From contig NZ_JAUMZU010000016.1 in NCBI RefSeq assembly GCF_030527965.1, positions 1-64,000 of the forward strand: 64,000 bases of DNA, given 5' to 3'. The position numbers and the translations under genes were made by a program. Within the stretch, counting starts at the first letter, position 1. The number at the start of each line of letters is the position of its first letter. This DNA is from Neisseria sp. (GTDB lineage Bacteria > Pseudomonadota > Gammaproteobacteria > Burkholderiales > Neisseriaceae). Under the pieces are notes generated by a model. It made no database searches. It had not been told where the DNA came from and was given only the letters and a program-made list of their open reading frames with translations. This document shows, one piece after another, positions 27,558-37,621 of this stretch.

Positions 27558-30500
27558 TCAGAACAGCTCTCTCCAAGAGATCCGACGCACACGAGCAATA
27601 TCTTTCAACGAATTGATAACCAAATCATAAGACCCACTATCCCCCGTAAAGCTACCTATCCTTTTTTCCGTATCATTTGCTTCCGCTGCATCTCCTGTAC
27701 GTACATTAAGATAGCTGGCATTCGGAGAAATCAACCCTTTTATCTCAAAGATACCGGCCTGTTTGTCGGTGCTGTTAAACAAACCATCACCATTGGTATC
27801 AAACAGAGCAGATTTTGTATATAGCCCACCATCTGTTAAATCAACAGATATTTGACTGGTTGTACCAGAATTTTTACAACTATTAGAGTCAATTACCCTG
27901 CGAACTGCCACGAATTCAGCAACTTTCCCTTTACGAATTGAAACACCAGAAGTAACAACCTGACCAGGTAATAGCTTTAATTTCCATCCCTGGTTGGAAG
28001 ACTGTAACTGATGTTTAGTGATAGACCATGCTGCTGTCTTATCTGTGTTTACCACAGCTTTATCCGTAAGTTGCTCCAATAATCCAGCATCCCCTTGAAT
28101 GGTTTCACCTTTATCAAAGAATCCATAAGCATAATTTTGTTGTGTAGCGTTCAATCCAGAATCATTAAGATACTGCCCTGTTCCCGCTATCACATAAAGA
28201 TGGTCATTAACTACTTGGGCATATGGTGCAGCTGTAATCGGCCGGTCTTTTACCGTAGGCTCATAAAGTTTGGATGACTTCCACTCATTCTTAGCTGTAT
28301 CGTAATCTACTCGCCACAGATTGCCATCTAAATCGCCTGCATACAATTTATCCGGAACACCATCATTATTTTTATCATAAACAAATACCTCACCAACACC
28401 CGAAGACCCTAAATCAATTTTCCAATAGTTAGTATCTTTTATCCAAGGAGAAGAAGATGGTTTACTTAAATCTAATACAAAAATATATCCTTTATTAGAA
28501 GGCGCGTTGTAACCTCCGCTAATAATAGCAATCGGTTTGCCATCGGAAGCTTTAGCCAAACTGGCTTTGCCCACAGTCAATCCCAAATCAGCATCATCTG
28601 CATTAGAAAACTCCCACAGCACATTATTTACCCCTGGCGAGCTCAAATCTGTAACATCCATTGCATAAACCGCTGCACCGCCTCGACCAGCAGTACCGAC
28701 AAGCACAGATTTAGCCGTAGACCCAAAACACATCTCTTTAGTCACAGGCGTTCCGTCATTCAGATAAGCATGAGTAGCGCCGTCTTTTGCATAATCAGCC
28801 AACTTAGGCAATGCGGTAGAAACCATATAGGCCATTTTCTCATTGCCATCTTTATCTAAAATATGCAACATGCCATCATTCGCCGCTGCGGCATAAAAAT
28901 TATCACGGTTATTGATAGGCCGGGCATAAGTACAGCCTGCTGGCTGTTTATCTGATTTTAAAATAGAACGAACAGTAGGACTTACAATAGTTCCCATGAT
29001 ATTTGTTCGGGTGCGTAAACCTTGTCCTTCCAGACTAGGATCACCTAAAGCATAACGAATAGCGTTGGGGTCATATTGTTTCAAATTATCGGCATTAAAA
29101 CGTACAATTTTTTTATAATTATCAATTGCATAGACGTTTCGATTGTTAAAATTGCTACCATGAAATACCTTAGTCATCAATGATGCTGCATGCCAAAGCG
29201 GGGTATATTCGAAACTATTCGTTGCTTTATTGTAGGTCAATCTATTAGCAACCACGTCTCCTGACAATTTCTGGGCATCAAAAGAAGAACTCAATACAAT
29301 AGAAGAACCGCCATCCCCTAATTTAATTACTTCGTTCGCTTGAGTTGTCAAACCGATCGACGCCTGAGATGGGTTAGTATAACGATCAGTGCTTTTGAAG
29401 GCCTTTTGCAAGGCTGTGATCATATTATCCGGATTATTACCCAATGCAAAATTGCGAGGCATTCCTTTAGGGAAATTCCTTGCATCACTGCTACTACCCT
29501 CTGCATCATCCGTCCATTGTGAGCGATCTACTATATTTGTTACAAATTTCCCATTCACATAATTATCAAATCCGCCATATTTGGCAGCCAAATAATAGCT
29601 ATTCCCACCATTTGCTTTCGAATTACCACCCTCCAGCACATCAATCATAAAGTTATTGCCGTATTGCTCGCCGGGTAAATCCGAACGGATGTCATGAGTG
29701 CGTGCCCAATAAGCCAAACCGGCCATACCCGCAGGGGATTTCTGGCTCCCCCTATTATTACTCCATGTTGAAGAACCGAGCTGCTCCATATCCAGTACCT
29801 TTTCTAAAGCAGCTTGGGTAGGAATATCATCTATGGGTGTCGATGTGGGGCTCGTTCCGGAATAAGAAAAATTCGGCAAATTAAAATCTTGGTGAGTATT
29901 GGTATCACCGATAAAAATAATCGTATTCTGTCGGCATTGTGGCTCTAAGCTGCCTTCAGAAAAGCCGCTTTTCAAAGGATCATCCCAATCATAAATGGCG
30001 GGGAAACCATCTTTCATTGCTGGGGTAATTGAAGAGGGTTGATATACCGGCCCTTTATTGCGCAAATAACGCAAAGCAGTATAATAAAGCTCAGACGCAG
30101 GATCCTCGGTTTTATAGCCAGATGAGTCTCCGAATTTATTCAGATAATTGATTGCTCCGCTATTTCCTTCTGGGGCCTTTTCCGGATTAGGTTCAATCTG
30201 CCCTGTCTTAGAATCCCATTCAGGACTTGAGACGCTTTGAGAGGATTTTTCCGGTTGTATCAAATATTTCATCTTACTACGTAATACACCGCCATCCACT
30301 GAACTATCAGCAGTATTAAGATAACCGAAAGTTGCAACGCGCATGCCGTTCCGTGCATACTTCTGCAATAACCCTTCGGGTTTAGAATGACCTCCATCAT
30401 AAGCTTGGCAAGATTCTTCCAATCCTTGAAACGAATCGCATACTTTGACCACCACAGGTAAAAAATGGTTAGGGAGACTACCGCCCGCATTTTTTGCATC

Positions 30501-31466
30501 AATAAGCTTCTGGACATAAGTTCTTGTAGTGGCATCACCAATTCCACTGATACTTGTAGGAATTGCCGACATATCTAGATAAGCATAGTAATTGGGCTTA
30601 CCTTCTAACTTCAATTTACGAACAGGAATAGTAGAAAACCCCATATTTAAGAAATAGATATTATTATCTTCAAAAGAGGCATTCGCGTTAACGGGAATAT
30701 TCGTATATTCCCCAATACCGCCTATTTCTTTAAAACCGGCAGCTCTGGGCAAACCTTTTCCATTCAACCCTGCGATGACATCGGCAGCCAACAAATTGAC
30801 ATAATTTGTCGGTAAGAATTTCTTAATAACATCCAAATTACCTTCAACTCGAATACCGCGAACCCGCATCAGATCACTTAAACGACCATTTTGATTGTAT
30901 ACAACTTTTGCACGACGCAGAAAAGTTTCGGATGCCGTATCGCCTTGTCGATAATTTGATTCCGTAGATTCGATGCCTAATGCCCGATTGCCACCTGTCA
31001 TTGCCTGACGGAAAACATCCAATGCCGACATGGTCAACCAGTTCATCACGCTTCCACTGAACTCATTCAAACCATTACACATGCCAGAAAACGTTGCATC
31101 TGAGGTTGCCTTTGAAGACGGTGTAAAGTAACCGTTAGTTGCATCTCCTACAAAACGATAACATTTGGTATTGTCAAAATAGCCTTTATACGATTCTTTA
31201 AAATCCTGAGCAGATACTCTTAACATTGATTTACCATCAATAAGATATTTAGAATCGGAATAGGCGGGGCCTGCCGTAGGATATTCTACGGATAGAGCCA
31301 AAACAACGTTGGGGGCATATTTTATAGAGACACCGGCTAACGGGCTTTGATCTATTGAGATTGATCCCGATGAGGCCAATTCAGAAGACATCATTAAAAT
31401 AGATGCTGTAAGAATACTTAAAGGCACATTGTGTGCCATTTTTCTATATTTTGATGACATATTCAT
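27558..31466 (-). CDS. pilC: Type IV pilus tip adhesin, PilC/PilY1 family
   Basis: Pilus-tip and surface protein needed for pilus extension and adhesion. The 1302-residue product has a Sec signal (hydrophobic run at about 14-31), a long variable N-terminal half, and a C-terminal PilY1-like beta-propeller from about residue 770 (YAAAANDGMLHILDKDGNEKMAYM, VGTAGRGGAAVYAMDVTDL). It has a Ca-binding loop DKNNDGVPD at about 1030 and DTNGDGLFN near 1226, and ends in RRISWRELF. It is longer than meningococcal PilC (about 1050). No poly-G tract is seen in the signal sequence, so the phase variation known in pathogenic Neisseria is not evident. It is preceded by a probable small RNA gene on the same strand. 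Confidence 0.9.
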   Translation of the reverse strand: MNMSSKYRKMAHNVPLSILTASILMMSSELASSGSISIDQSPLAGVSIKYAPNVVLALSVEYPTAGPAYSDSKYLIDGKSMLRVSAQDFKESYKGYFDNTKCYRFVGDATNGYFTPSSKATSDATFSGMCNGLNEFSGSVMNWLTMSALDVFRQAMTGGNRALGIESTESNYRQGDTASETFLRRAKVVYNQNGRLSDLMRVRGIRVEGNLDVIKKFLPTNYVNLLAADVIAGLNGKGLPRAAGFKEIGGIGEYTNIPVNANASFEDNNIYFLNMGFSTIPVRKLKLEGKPNYYAYLDMSAIPTSISGIGDATTRTYVQKLIDAKNAGGSLPNHFLPVVVKVCDSFQGLEESCQAYDGGHSKPEGLLQKYARNGMRVATFGYLNTADSSVDGGVLRSKMKYLIQPEKSSQSVSSPEWDSKTGQIEPNPEKAPEGNSGAINYLNKFGDSSGYKTEDPASELYYTALRYLRNKGPVYQPSSITPAMKDGFPAIYDWDDPLKSGFSEGSLEPQCRQNTIIFIGDTNTHQDFNLPNFSYSGTSPTSTPIDDIPTQAALEKVLDMEQLGSSTWSNNRGSQKSPAGMAGLAYWARTHDIRSDLPGEQYGNNFMIDVLEGGNSKANGGNSYYLAAKYGGFDNYVNGKFVTNIVDRSQWTDDAEGSSSDARNFPKGMPRNFALGNNPDNMITALQKAFKSTDRYTNPSQASIGLTTQANEVIKLGDGGSSIVLSSSFDAQKLSGDVVANRLTYNKATNSFEYTPLWHAASLMTKVFHGSNFNNRNVYAIDNYKKIVRFNADNLKQYDPNAIRYALGDPSLEGQGLRTRTNIMGTIVSPTVRSILKSDKQPAGCTYARPINNRDNFYAAAANDGMLHILDKDGNEKMAYMVSTALPKLADYAKDGATHAYLNDGTPVTKEMCFGSTAKSVLVGTAGRGGAAVYAMDVTDLSSPGVNNVLWEFSNADDADLGLTVGKASLAKASDGKPIAIISGGYNAPSNKGYIFVLDLSKPSSSPWIKDTNYWKIDLGSSGVGEVFVYDKNNDGVPDKLYAGDLDGNLWRVDYDTAKNEWKSSKLYEPTVKDRPITAAPYAQVVNDHLYVIAGTGQYLNDSGLNATQQNYAYGFFDKGETIQGDAGLLEQLTDKAVVNTDKTAAWSITKHQLQSSNQGWKLKLLPGQVVTSGVSIRKGKVAEFVAVRRVIDSNSCKNSGTTSQISVDLTDGGLYTKSALFDTNGDGLFNSTDKQAGIFEIKGLISPNASYLNVRTGDAAEANDTEKRIGSFTGDSGSYDLVINSLKDIARVRRISWRELF

Positions 31467-31666
31467 TTCCCCTGAAATGTCTGATAATTAGGATATTTAA
31501 AGTGTTGGATGTATATAAATCTTTTCTATACTAGCAGCCTTTTGATTTTAATCCTAGAAACTTTATATAAAATCACAATACATAAAGTTAAAATTTCAGC
31601 ACCTGCGCAACATTCCATAAGCATACATTCATAATATTCTTACCGCCCTTATGATATTTATGAAAA

Positions 31667-31840
31667 TGATAAAACGCATAACCCGCTGTTTCAGGCAGCG
31701 GGTTATGCGTTTTTCGGTTTTGAGTATTTGAGAAAAGGGAATTATCAGCTGATAGGCATCCTCCAAAACGCAGATCGGTTGAAATAAGGGAATAACAGAT
31801 GTTTAAGTGTTTAATGGCTCCCAGTGGATGACTGGGGAGT
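31667..31840 (-). ncRNA. Candidate Fur-repressed small RNA (NrrF-like)
   Basis: On the minus strand a strong promoter (TTGATA, 16 bases, TATAAT) is followed by about 170 bases without a coding frame, ending at a perfect 18-bp hairpin with T run (31671-31713). The predicted 5' end begins ACTCCCCAGT and folds into a short hairpin (CTCCC-AGT with ACTGGGAG). A Fur-box-like sequence overlaps the promoter. This layout is that of NrrF, the iron-repressed Hfq-dependent sRNA of Neisseria; identity with NrrF itself was not verified. It lies about 200 bases upstream of pilC. Confidence 0.55.
31671..31713. terminator. 18-bp perfect hairpin terminator of the candidate sRNA
   Basis: Arms at 31671-31688 and 31696-31713, loop of 7 bases (TTTCAGG), flanked by A run on the left and T run on the right. 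It is not adjacent to any protein gene end, which is why a small RNA was sought. Confidence 0.8.
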
Positions 31841-31846
31841 GTTTTT

Positions 31847-31878
31847 ATTATACAAGAACGATAATAATTATCAATATA
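31847..31878 (-). promoter_or_regulatory. Sigma-70 promoter with overlapping Fur-box-like site
   Basis: The minus-strand -10 TATAAT is at 31847-31852 and the -35 TTGATA at 31869-31874, a 16-base spacer. On the plus strand 31860-31878 reads GATAATAATTATCAATATA, which matches 15 of 19 positions of the Fur consensus GATAATGATAATCATTATC. Repression under iron-replete conditions is predicted. Confidence 0.55.
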
Positions 31879-32097
31879 TAAACTTGACAAAATTACTATG
31901 CTTTTAAATAAACAATTGATATATATGGGAATATAAATAATTACAATTAAGTGATAGCTTCTTTGTATGCAGCAGATTGGCCGGATTTAAGCAATATATC
32001 AATACATTAGCAAATTCAGTATAATTCCTCCGTTATAGTCAAGAAGCCGCCAACCGGCAGCTCTGTTTTGACTCCCTATTCTATGCCTGGAAAAAAC

Positions 32098-33540
32098 ATG
32101 CAAAAAACCTACGAAACCGTTGTGCGCGATTTGCTCTCAGTTAATCATCTTTCTCCCGAAAGTTTGGCGGCAAACCTTAGTGTCATCGGTGCCAATCAAG
32201 TGGACTACGCCGATATTTACTGCCAGCGCACTGCTTTTGAAAGCTGGCATCTGGAAGAAGGTATTGTGAAATCGGGCAGCTTCCAGATTGATCAAGGTGT
32301 GGGAGTGAGAGCCGTTTCAGGTGAAAAAACGGCTTTTGCCTATGCAGATGGTTTAAATTCAGAAAGTATCGCTCGTTCGGCAAATGCCGTTCGAGCCATC
32401 GGTGCGACAGGAGGCCATGGGCAAACGCGGGTTCTTACGCCTACTTACGAAAAACCTGTACACGAAGCTGTTAATCCGATACATAGTTTGGACTCGGCAT
32501 TGAAAGTGGCCTTATTGAATAAAATCGAAACGCTGGCTAAAGCTGCTGATCCGCGCATTGTACAGGTTATGGCGGGCTTAACTTGCGAATACGATATGAT
32601 TTATATTGCCCGTTTGGATGGCAAACATGCCGCTGATATCCGCCCTTTGGTACGGTTGAGCGTATCCGTTATTGCCAAGCAAGGCGAGCGACGAGAAATG
32701 GGCAGCTCCGGCGGTGGCGGACGTTTTGATTTGGCTCACTTCGATGACGAACTGATTCGTCGTTATGTCGATACTGCGGTACAACAGGCTTTGGTTAATT
32801 TGGAAGCTCGGGCTGCTCCGGCAGGCGCTATGAAAGTGGTGCTCGGCAGCGGCTGGCCTGGCGTGTTGTTGCACGAAGCGGTCGGGCACGGCTTGGAAGG
32901 TGATTTTAATCGTAAAAAAACCAGCGCGTTTTCCGGCAGAATTGGCGAACGAGTTGCAGCCAAAGGCGTTAATGTGATTGACCAAGGTGATATTACGAAT
33001 AGGCGAGGCTCGCTGAATATCGACGATGAAGGCAACCAAACTCAGCGTAATATTTTGATTGAAGACGGCATTTTGGTTGGCTATCTGCAAGACGAAACCA
33101 ATGCCCGCCTGATGGGTGTGCCGGTTACCGGCAATGGTCGCAGGGAAAGCTATTCCGCTGCGCCTATGCCACGTATGACAAACACATTCATGGAAAATGG
33201 CTCTTACCACCCTGAAGAAATCATTGCTTCGCTGGATAAAGGCATTTACGCCGTTAATTTTGGCGGCGGTCAAGTAGACATCACCAGCGGCAAATTCGTA
33301 TTCAGCGCTTCGGAAGCTTGGTGGGTGGAAAACGGCAAACTGCAATATCCGGTTAAAGGCGCCACCATTATCGGCAACGGCCCTGAAGTTTTGAAACACG
33401 TGAGCATGATAGGTAATGATATGGCATTAGATACCGGTATCGGCGTGTGCGGCAAAGAAGGCCAGAGCGTACCGGTAGGCGTCGGCCAGCCAACGTTACG
33501 AATTGATGCCGGCCTAACGGTAGGCGGCAGCGAAATCTAG
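32098..33540 (+). CDS. tldD: Metalloprotease TldD
   Basis: Cytoplasmic zinc peptidase that forms a TldD-TldE complex, matures modified peptides and clears CcdA-type antitoxins. The metal motif is HEAVGHGLEGD (HExxxH). The start at 32098 gives 480 residues, close to the E. coli 481, and has GGA 6 bases before; two in-frame ATGs at 32068 and 32083 would add 10 or 5 residues. tldE is not adjacent. Ends at a 12-13-bp hairpin. Confidence 0.9.
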   Translation: MQKTYETVVRDLLSVNHLSPESLAANLSVIGANQVDYADIYCQRTAFESWHLEEGIVKSGSFQIDQGVGVRAVSGEKTAFAYADGLNSESIARSANAVRAIGATGGHGQTRVLTPTYEKPVHEAVNPIHSLDSALKVALLNKIETLAKAADPRIVQVMAGLTCEYDMIYIARLDGKHAADIRPLVRLSVSVIAKQGERREMGSSGGGGRFDLAHFDDELIRRYVDTAVQQALVNLEARAAPAGAMKVVLGSGWPGVLLHEAVGHGLEGDFNRKKTSAFSGRIGERVAAKGVNVIDQGDITNRRGSLNIDDEGNQTQRNILIEDGILVGYLQDETNARLMGVPVTGNGRRESYSAAPMPRMTNTFMENGSYHPEEIIASLDKGIYAVNFGGGQVDITSGKFVFSASEAWWVENGKLQYPVKGATIIGNGPEVLKHVSMIGNDMALDTGIGVCGKEGQSVPVGVGQPTLRIDAGLTVGGSEI

Positions 33541-33574
33541 CGCAAATTTGTGGCCGCTTCTCTCTATAAAGATA

Positions 33575-33617
33575 AAGCCTAACCGCCATGACAAATTAAA
33601 AGGTGGTTAGGCTTTTT
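33575..33617 (+). terminator. tldD terminator
   Basis: AAGCCTAACCGCC pairs with GGTGGTTAGGCTT across an 11-base AT-rich loop, followed by TTTTTA. The stem tolerates a G-T pair. Confidence 0.75.
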
Positions 33618-33653
33618 TACGGATAAGAGTGAAATGATTCCGACCATTTTTTA

Positions 33654-33686
33654 AATGCCTGTCTGAAATATTTTCAGACAGGCATT
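33654..33686. terminator. Uptake-sequence terminator, tldD/tamB
   Basis: Exact uptake sequences in inverted order (33654-33667 and 33673-33686) with a 5-base loop. It is a second terminator in this convergent gap. Confidence 0.8.
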
Positions 33687-33703
33687 CATCATTCAAAATC
33701 CTC

Positions 33704-36700
33704 TTAATCGAAGCGGATAATATACTTCAACTCCCCTCCCGATGAACGCGTGCCTACACGGGCCACGGCTTGCAGGGAACGAGAGAGCTGGTAAATCAGC
33801 TTGACCGACTGGCTGGCACTAGTAATGCCGTAATCGTAGCCCAAATACAGCTCGCTGGTCAGCTGCTTGCCGAAAGTGAGGATTTGTTCGGCGGGGTTCA
33901 ATTCGCCTGTTTGCGCATTGCGGGTGCGCTGGCTGGTTAAGCCGAAATTATCAACCAAGCCGATTTTGTCGTTGACCTTACCGGCAAGGAAGGCGCCGGC
34001 GGCAGTGGCCAAGGCGGCTTCATCACTGTCATTGCCGCTGCTGGCCCGATTGAGAATTAGCCAGGAAAGTTTGTCTTTCTCGCTCATCGCTTCGTCTGCC
34101 ACTAAGCTCACACGTGGTTTACTAAGACTGCCGAGCACTTCCACCCCTGCACCAACCGGCGATAAATTGCGGGTGGCACGGATATTGAGATTAGGGTCGT
34201 CCAACGGGCCGACGAAAGAAATCTTGCCTTTGGTAATATTCAAATCCTGCCCGTAGGCTTTGTATTTGCCTTTTACCACATTGACCGTGCCCACGCCCTG
34301 CACACTTTCACCCGGCTTGGCGATCAACACCAGCTGGCCACCCAGCGTCACATCCAACCCTTCCCCGCTGAAGCGGAAACGGTCGTTCAAATCCAGAGTC
34401 AGATTCATGTTAACCGGCGTAGCGGCTGCGGCTTTTTCCTTCGTTTCCCCAACCACCACCACATCATCATCCAAAGAAGGCATGCTGGAATCTTGAAAAC
34501 CAAAATGACCATTATCGGCTTTCAACAGACCTGTCAGAGTAACGCCAGAAGCATTGTTATACAAAAGCTTGGTATTGCCGCTAATGGTCAGACGCCGGTT
34601 TGGTTTATCCAATATCTGATATTGATTGAATACCGCAGTTATATCCACATCAGGCGCACTGTTGGCGGCTAAACTGATATCGCCGCTGAGCGTGGCCGTA
34701 CCGCCGCGGCGGAAAGACAAGCTGTCTATCTGCCAGCGCTGACCAGAGAGGCGCGAACGCAACGTGCCGTTGTCTAAAATAACGCCTTGCGAGTGGTTGC
34801 GGTAATAAAGCCCGTCGCCGTTAAGGGTTCCGTTGAATTGCGGCTCGCCTAGCCTGCCTGAAATCAATGCTTCGCCAATCAAACGGCCTTTAAGCACTTG
34901 ACCGACCGGCATCAAATGGCGGAAGGCTTCCAAATCTGGCGCATTCAAGCTGATTTTGCCGTTAATCGGAGCCTGCGTAATTACGTTGCCGAAATTCTGA
35001 CTGATGGCCAGATTGCCGGCGATATTGCCATATCGGGTTGTTCCCTGCACTATGTTGTCAATCCGTCCGTTTTGAAAACGGGTTTGCAATACCAACGTAC
35101 TCAATCCCAATGCCTGCTTACGATACGGAATGATAATGTCGCCGCTCTGGCGCCGCACATTGATATAGCCGCGCATATTTTGTGCGTAAACCACATCCCA
35201 GTCGCCGCTCAACACCAGATTATGTTCGACCGGCGGCGTGTAGAAATTGTGCAGCTGGGCCATATTCAGATTATCAGCGCTGCCTTTGGTGGTAATACCT
35301 TGTTTTTTATCCCAAATGAAATTCTGAAGATTAAGGCTGCCGCCCATAGCGCTCCATCTGGCGGCGCTTAAACTGACGCGTTCGGCACCTGCCTCCAGAT
35401 TAAGACGGTTTTGTAACTTAAGATTGAAAGCGCCATTAATATCAAGTGCATCGACATAGCCTTTCCATTGATTCTTCTCGTTTAAACCGCCATCGGCGGA
35501 AAGCAGCAGATGGTAGGGTTTACCATCGAGTCGCATACTGCCGTTGCCTTTGATGCTATGGTTTTTTCCAGTGCCGTTTACCGTCAATTGCACATTATCA
35601 ATACGAGTCGGCTCTTTTTCGCCCGGAATTACAATTTGCTTACCGTCGGCCTTGATGTTAAAAGGGCGATTGATGTCAGGCGACCCTTTTACTTGGAAAT
35701 CCAAGTGATTAATCTGCACGGCTTTCTGAATGCGCAGATTTTCCGCGCGACCGGCTATATCGGCTTCCAACCGCTTCGGATCGCCTGCTAGCGTTCCTTT
35801 TGCCACTAGCAACCCACCCATGCCGAAACCAAAGCGAGCCAAATCAGGTGCGTTCACATCCAGCGTCAGCCGGTCGCCCTGTTTGCCGAAGCTGCCGTTG
35901 GCAAACAAACGATTGCTTCCCAATTGAATATTCGATGCGATTTTACTTAAATGGTTTTTATCATATATCACATCGGCCTTGCCACTAAGCACAACATTGG
36001 ATAGCATGCTCTGGCCGAAATGCAGATTGCCCGCAATATAGTTTTCAGACAGCCTGCCGTTAACTTTGAAATCTCCGTTAATACTGCCGGCAGGCAAGTC
36101 GGCATACAGACGGGCGGGGTTGAAATTCTTACTGGTCAGTTCAAACGCCAGATTCTGCTTATCGAATAATGCTAAATTACCTTTACCGCTGATTTCGCCG
36201 CCGTTTTCAGGTTTAATGCTAAGGCTTTTCAAATCCACGCTGCGCTGGCCGTTTTTTACGTCAGAGACCAGCGCTACTTCACCCTGAGCCGCGGTTTTAC
36301 CTACGGTTAAATCAAGCAATGCCTGCGGATTACTATAATCGCCGCGCAGTTTCAGCTTGCCGTTAATCGGCTCGGCAAAGCTTTGTTTAATGAGGTCGGC
36401 CAGCACCACTTGCTGAATATCGGCATCCAGATTAAACGTTTGTTTCTCGGTATCCGTATTACCGGAGAATACAAACTTGCCTTTTTTCAACAATTCGGCA
36501 TCCGCATTCTCCAACAACAACACACCATGCTGATTAACGGTAAAATCGGCTAACAAGGAACGAACCGGTATACCGCCCGCATCGGCCTCCGCCGCACTCC
36601 GGTTGGCCAAATCAATCGAACCTTCCAATGCGATACCGTTTAGATCGGAAGGCACGACGGTTGCATCAAAATCAAAATGCGCTTGCGGCGCGCTGGCAAA

Positions 36701-37621
36701 GAAGGCCTGTGGGTTGATGTTTTCGCCTTTCACTTGCACATTGTTGATGATTTCGTCCAACCCTTTGCCAAACGGGCTGATATGTGTGTTGACAGTCAAT
36801 TTGATGTCATTTGCCCGAGCACCTGATTCAGCCGTATCTTGTTTGCCGACCACCGTTCTCATATCGGTATCCAAATTGATGGATTTGAGGCTGCCGTTAA
36901 TCAGAATGCGGTTTTTAATGGCGATATTTTCAAGCGCACCTTCGCTGTGAATACTGCCATTTAAAGCGAAAGGCGATGCAGTTGCCAGTTTGATTGAACC
37001 GACGGCATCACTCCATGGGCTTTTCAACGACAAGATATTCAACGCATGCTGCTTATGATCGTAAAGATAGCTGAGCTGTACCTGACGCACTAAAACAGTT
37101 TTATTTTTGCCGCTGGTAATTTGACCGGTTTCCAAACTATCGATGGCAGCTTCAATCGGCAAACTAACGCTTCCCGGCATTTTAGTTTCGGTTTTTGGCG
37201 TAGGCGGCGTAGGTTTGCCTTGAATATGGATATCACCTGCGGCCAAGCGGCGGATGTGCAGTTTTTTATCTCGCAATTCGCCCGGCTGCCAATCGAATAC
37301 AAAACTGGTGATGTCGATGTCGGCGCCGGTGGTTTCCACACGCCAGCCTTCGCCGCTAAAACCTTTGATCAGCGTGCCTTTCAGTGTTTTAGAAGTAATA
37401 TTGACGCCGAACCAAGCGGGAATTTTATAAAGACCGAAGCGTAGCCCGGATTCGGTTGCCACCAACCAGGTAATGACGCCGCCCAGAACCAAAACTGCCA
37501 GCACGAAAAACAACAAAATGGCTTTCAACCATTTTTTACCGCGCTTTTTCGGCGCAGGCGGTTTTTCAGACAGGCTTTGATTCAAAGAAGAAGGATTTGG
37601 GGCTTGGATTTCTTGCGTCAT
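33704..37621 (-). CDS. tamB: Translocation and assembly module subunit TamB
   Basis: Inner-membrane anchored, periplasm-spanning beta-taco protein of the AsmA/TamB superfamily; it works with TamA in outer-membrane biogenesis and lipid transport. The 1305-residue product has a cytoplasmic N-terminus, one membrane anchor at about 30-52 (AILLFFVLAVLVLGGVITWLV), a very long beta-strand-repeat region, and the C-terminal DUF490 domain ending in an outer-membrane-type strand (YIIRFD). It overlaps tamA by a TAATG. Confidence 0.93.
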   Translation of the reverse strand: MTQEIQAPNPSSLNQSLSEKPPAPKKRGKKWLKAILLFFVLAVLVLGGVITWLVATESGLRFGLYKIPAWFGVNITSKTLKGTLIKGFSGEGWRVETTGADIDITSFVFDWQPGELRDKKLHIRRLAAGDIHIQGKPTPPTPKTETKMPGSVSLPIEAAIDSLETGQITSGKNKTVLVRQVQLSYLYDHKQHALNILSLKSPWSDAVGSIKLATASPFALNGSIHSEGALENIAIKNRILINGSLKSINLDTDMRTVVGKQDTAESGARANDIKLTVNTHISPFGKGLDEIINNVQVKGENINPQAFFASAPQAHFDFDATVVPSDLNGIALEGSIDLANRSAAEADAGGIPVRSLLADFTVNQHGVLLLENADAELLKKGKFVFSGNTDTEKQTFNLDADIQQVVLADLIKQSFAEPINGKLKLRGDYSNPQALLDLTVGKTAAQGEVALVSDVKNGQRSVDLKSLSIKPENGGEISGKGNLALFDKQNLAFELTSKNFNPARLYADLPAGSINGDFKVNGRLSENYIAGNLHFGQSMLSNVVLSGKADVIYDKNHLSKIASNIQLGSNRLFANGSFGKQGDRLTLDVNAPDLARFGFGMGGLLVAKGTLAGDPKRLEADIAGRAENLRIQKAVQINHLDFQVKGSPDINRPFNIKADGKQIVIPGEKEPTRIDNVQLTVNGTGKNHSIKGNGSMRLDGKPYHLLLSADGGLNEKNQWKGYVDALDINGAFNLKLQNRLNLEAGAERVSLSAARWSAMGGSLNLQNFIWDKKQGITTKGSADNLNMAQLHNFYTPPVEHNLVLSGDWDVVYAQNMRGYINVRRQSGDIIIPYRKQALGLSTLVLQTRFQNGRIDNIVQGTTRYGNIAGNLAISQNFGNVITQAPINGKISLNAPDLEAFRHLMPVGQVLKGRLIGEALISGRLGEPQFNGTLNGDGLYYRNHSQGVILDNGTLRSRLSGQRWQIDSLSFRRGGTATLSGDISLAANSAPDVDITAVFNQYQILDKPNRRLTISGNTKLLYNNASGVTLTGLLKADNGHFGFQDSSMPSLDDDVVVVGETKEKAAAATPVNMNLTLDLNDRFRFSGEGLDVTLGGQLVLIAKPGESVQGVGTVNVVKGKYKAYGQDLNITKGKISFVGPLDDPNLNIRATRNLSPVGAGVEVLGSLSKPRVSLVADEAMSEKDKLSWLILNRASSGNDSDEAALATAAGAFLAGKVNDKIGLVDNFGLTSQRTRNAQTGELNPAEQILTFGKQLTSELYLGYDYGITSASQSVKLIYQLSRSLQAVARVGTRSSGGELKYIIRFD

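Noticed and set aside
31467-31560. Sigma-54 promoter for pilC, considered because PilR is encoded in the window
   Set aside because: No GG-N10-GC pair at a sensible place was found on the minus strand.
31588-31890. 100-codon minus-strand frame upstream of pilC
   Set aside because: It runs through an 18-bp terminator stem and has no ribosome site; the region is better read as a small RNA gene.
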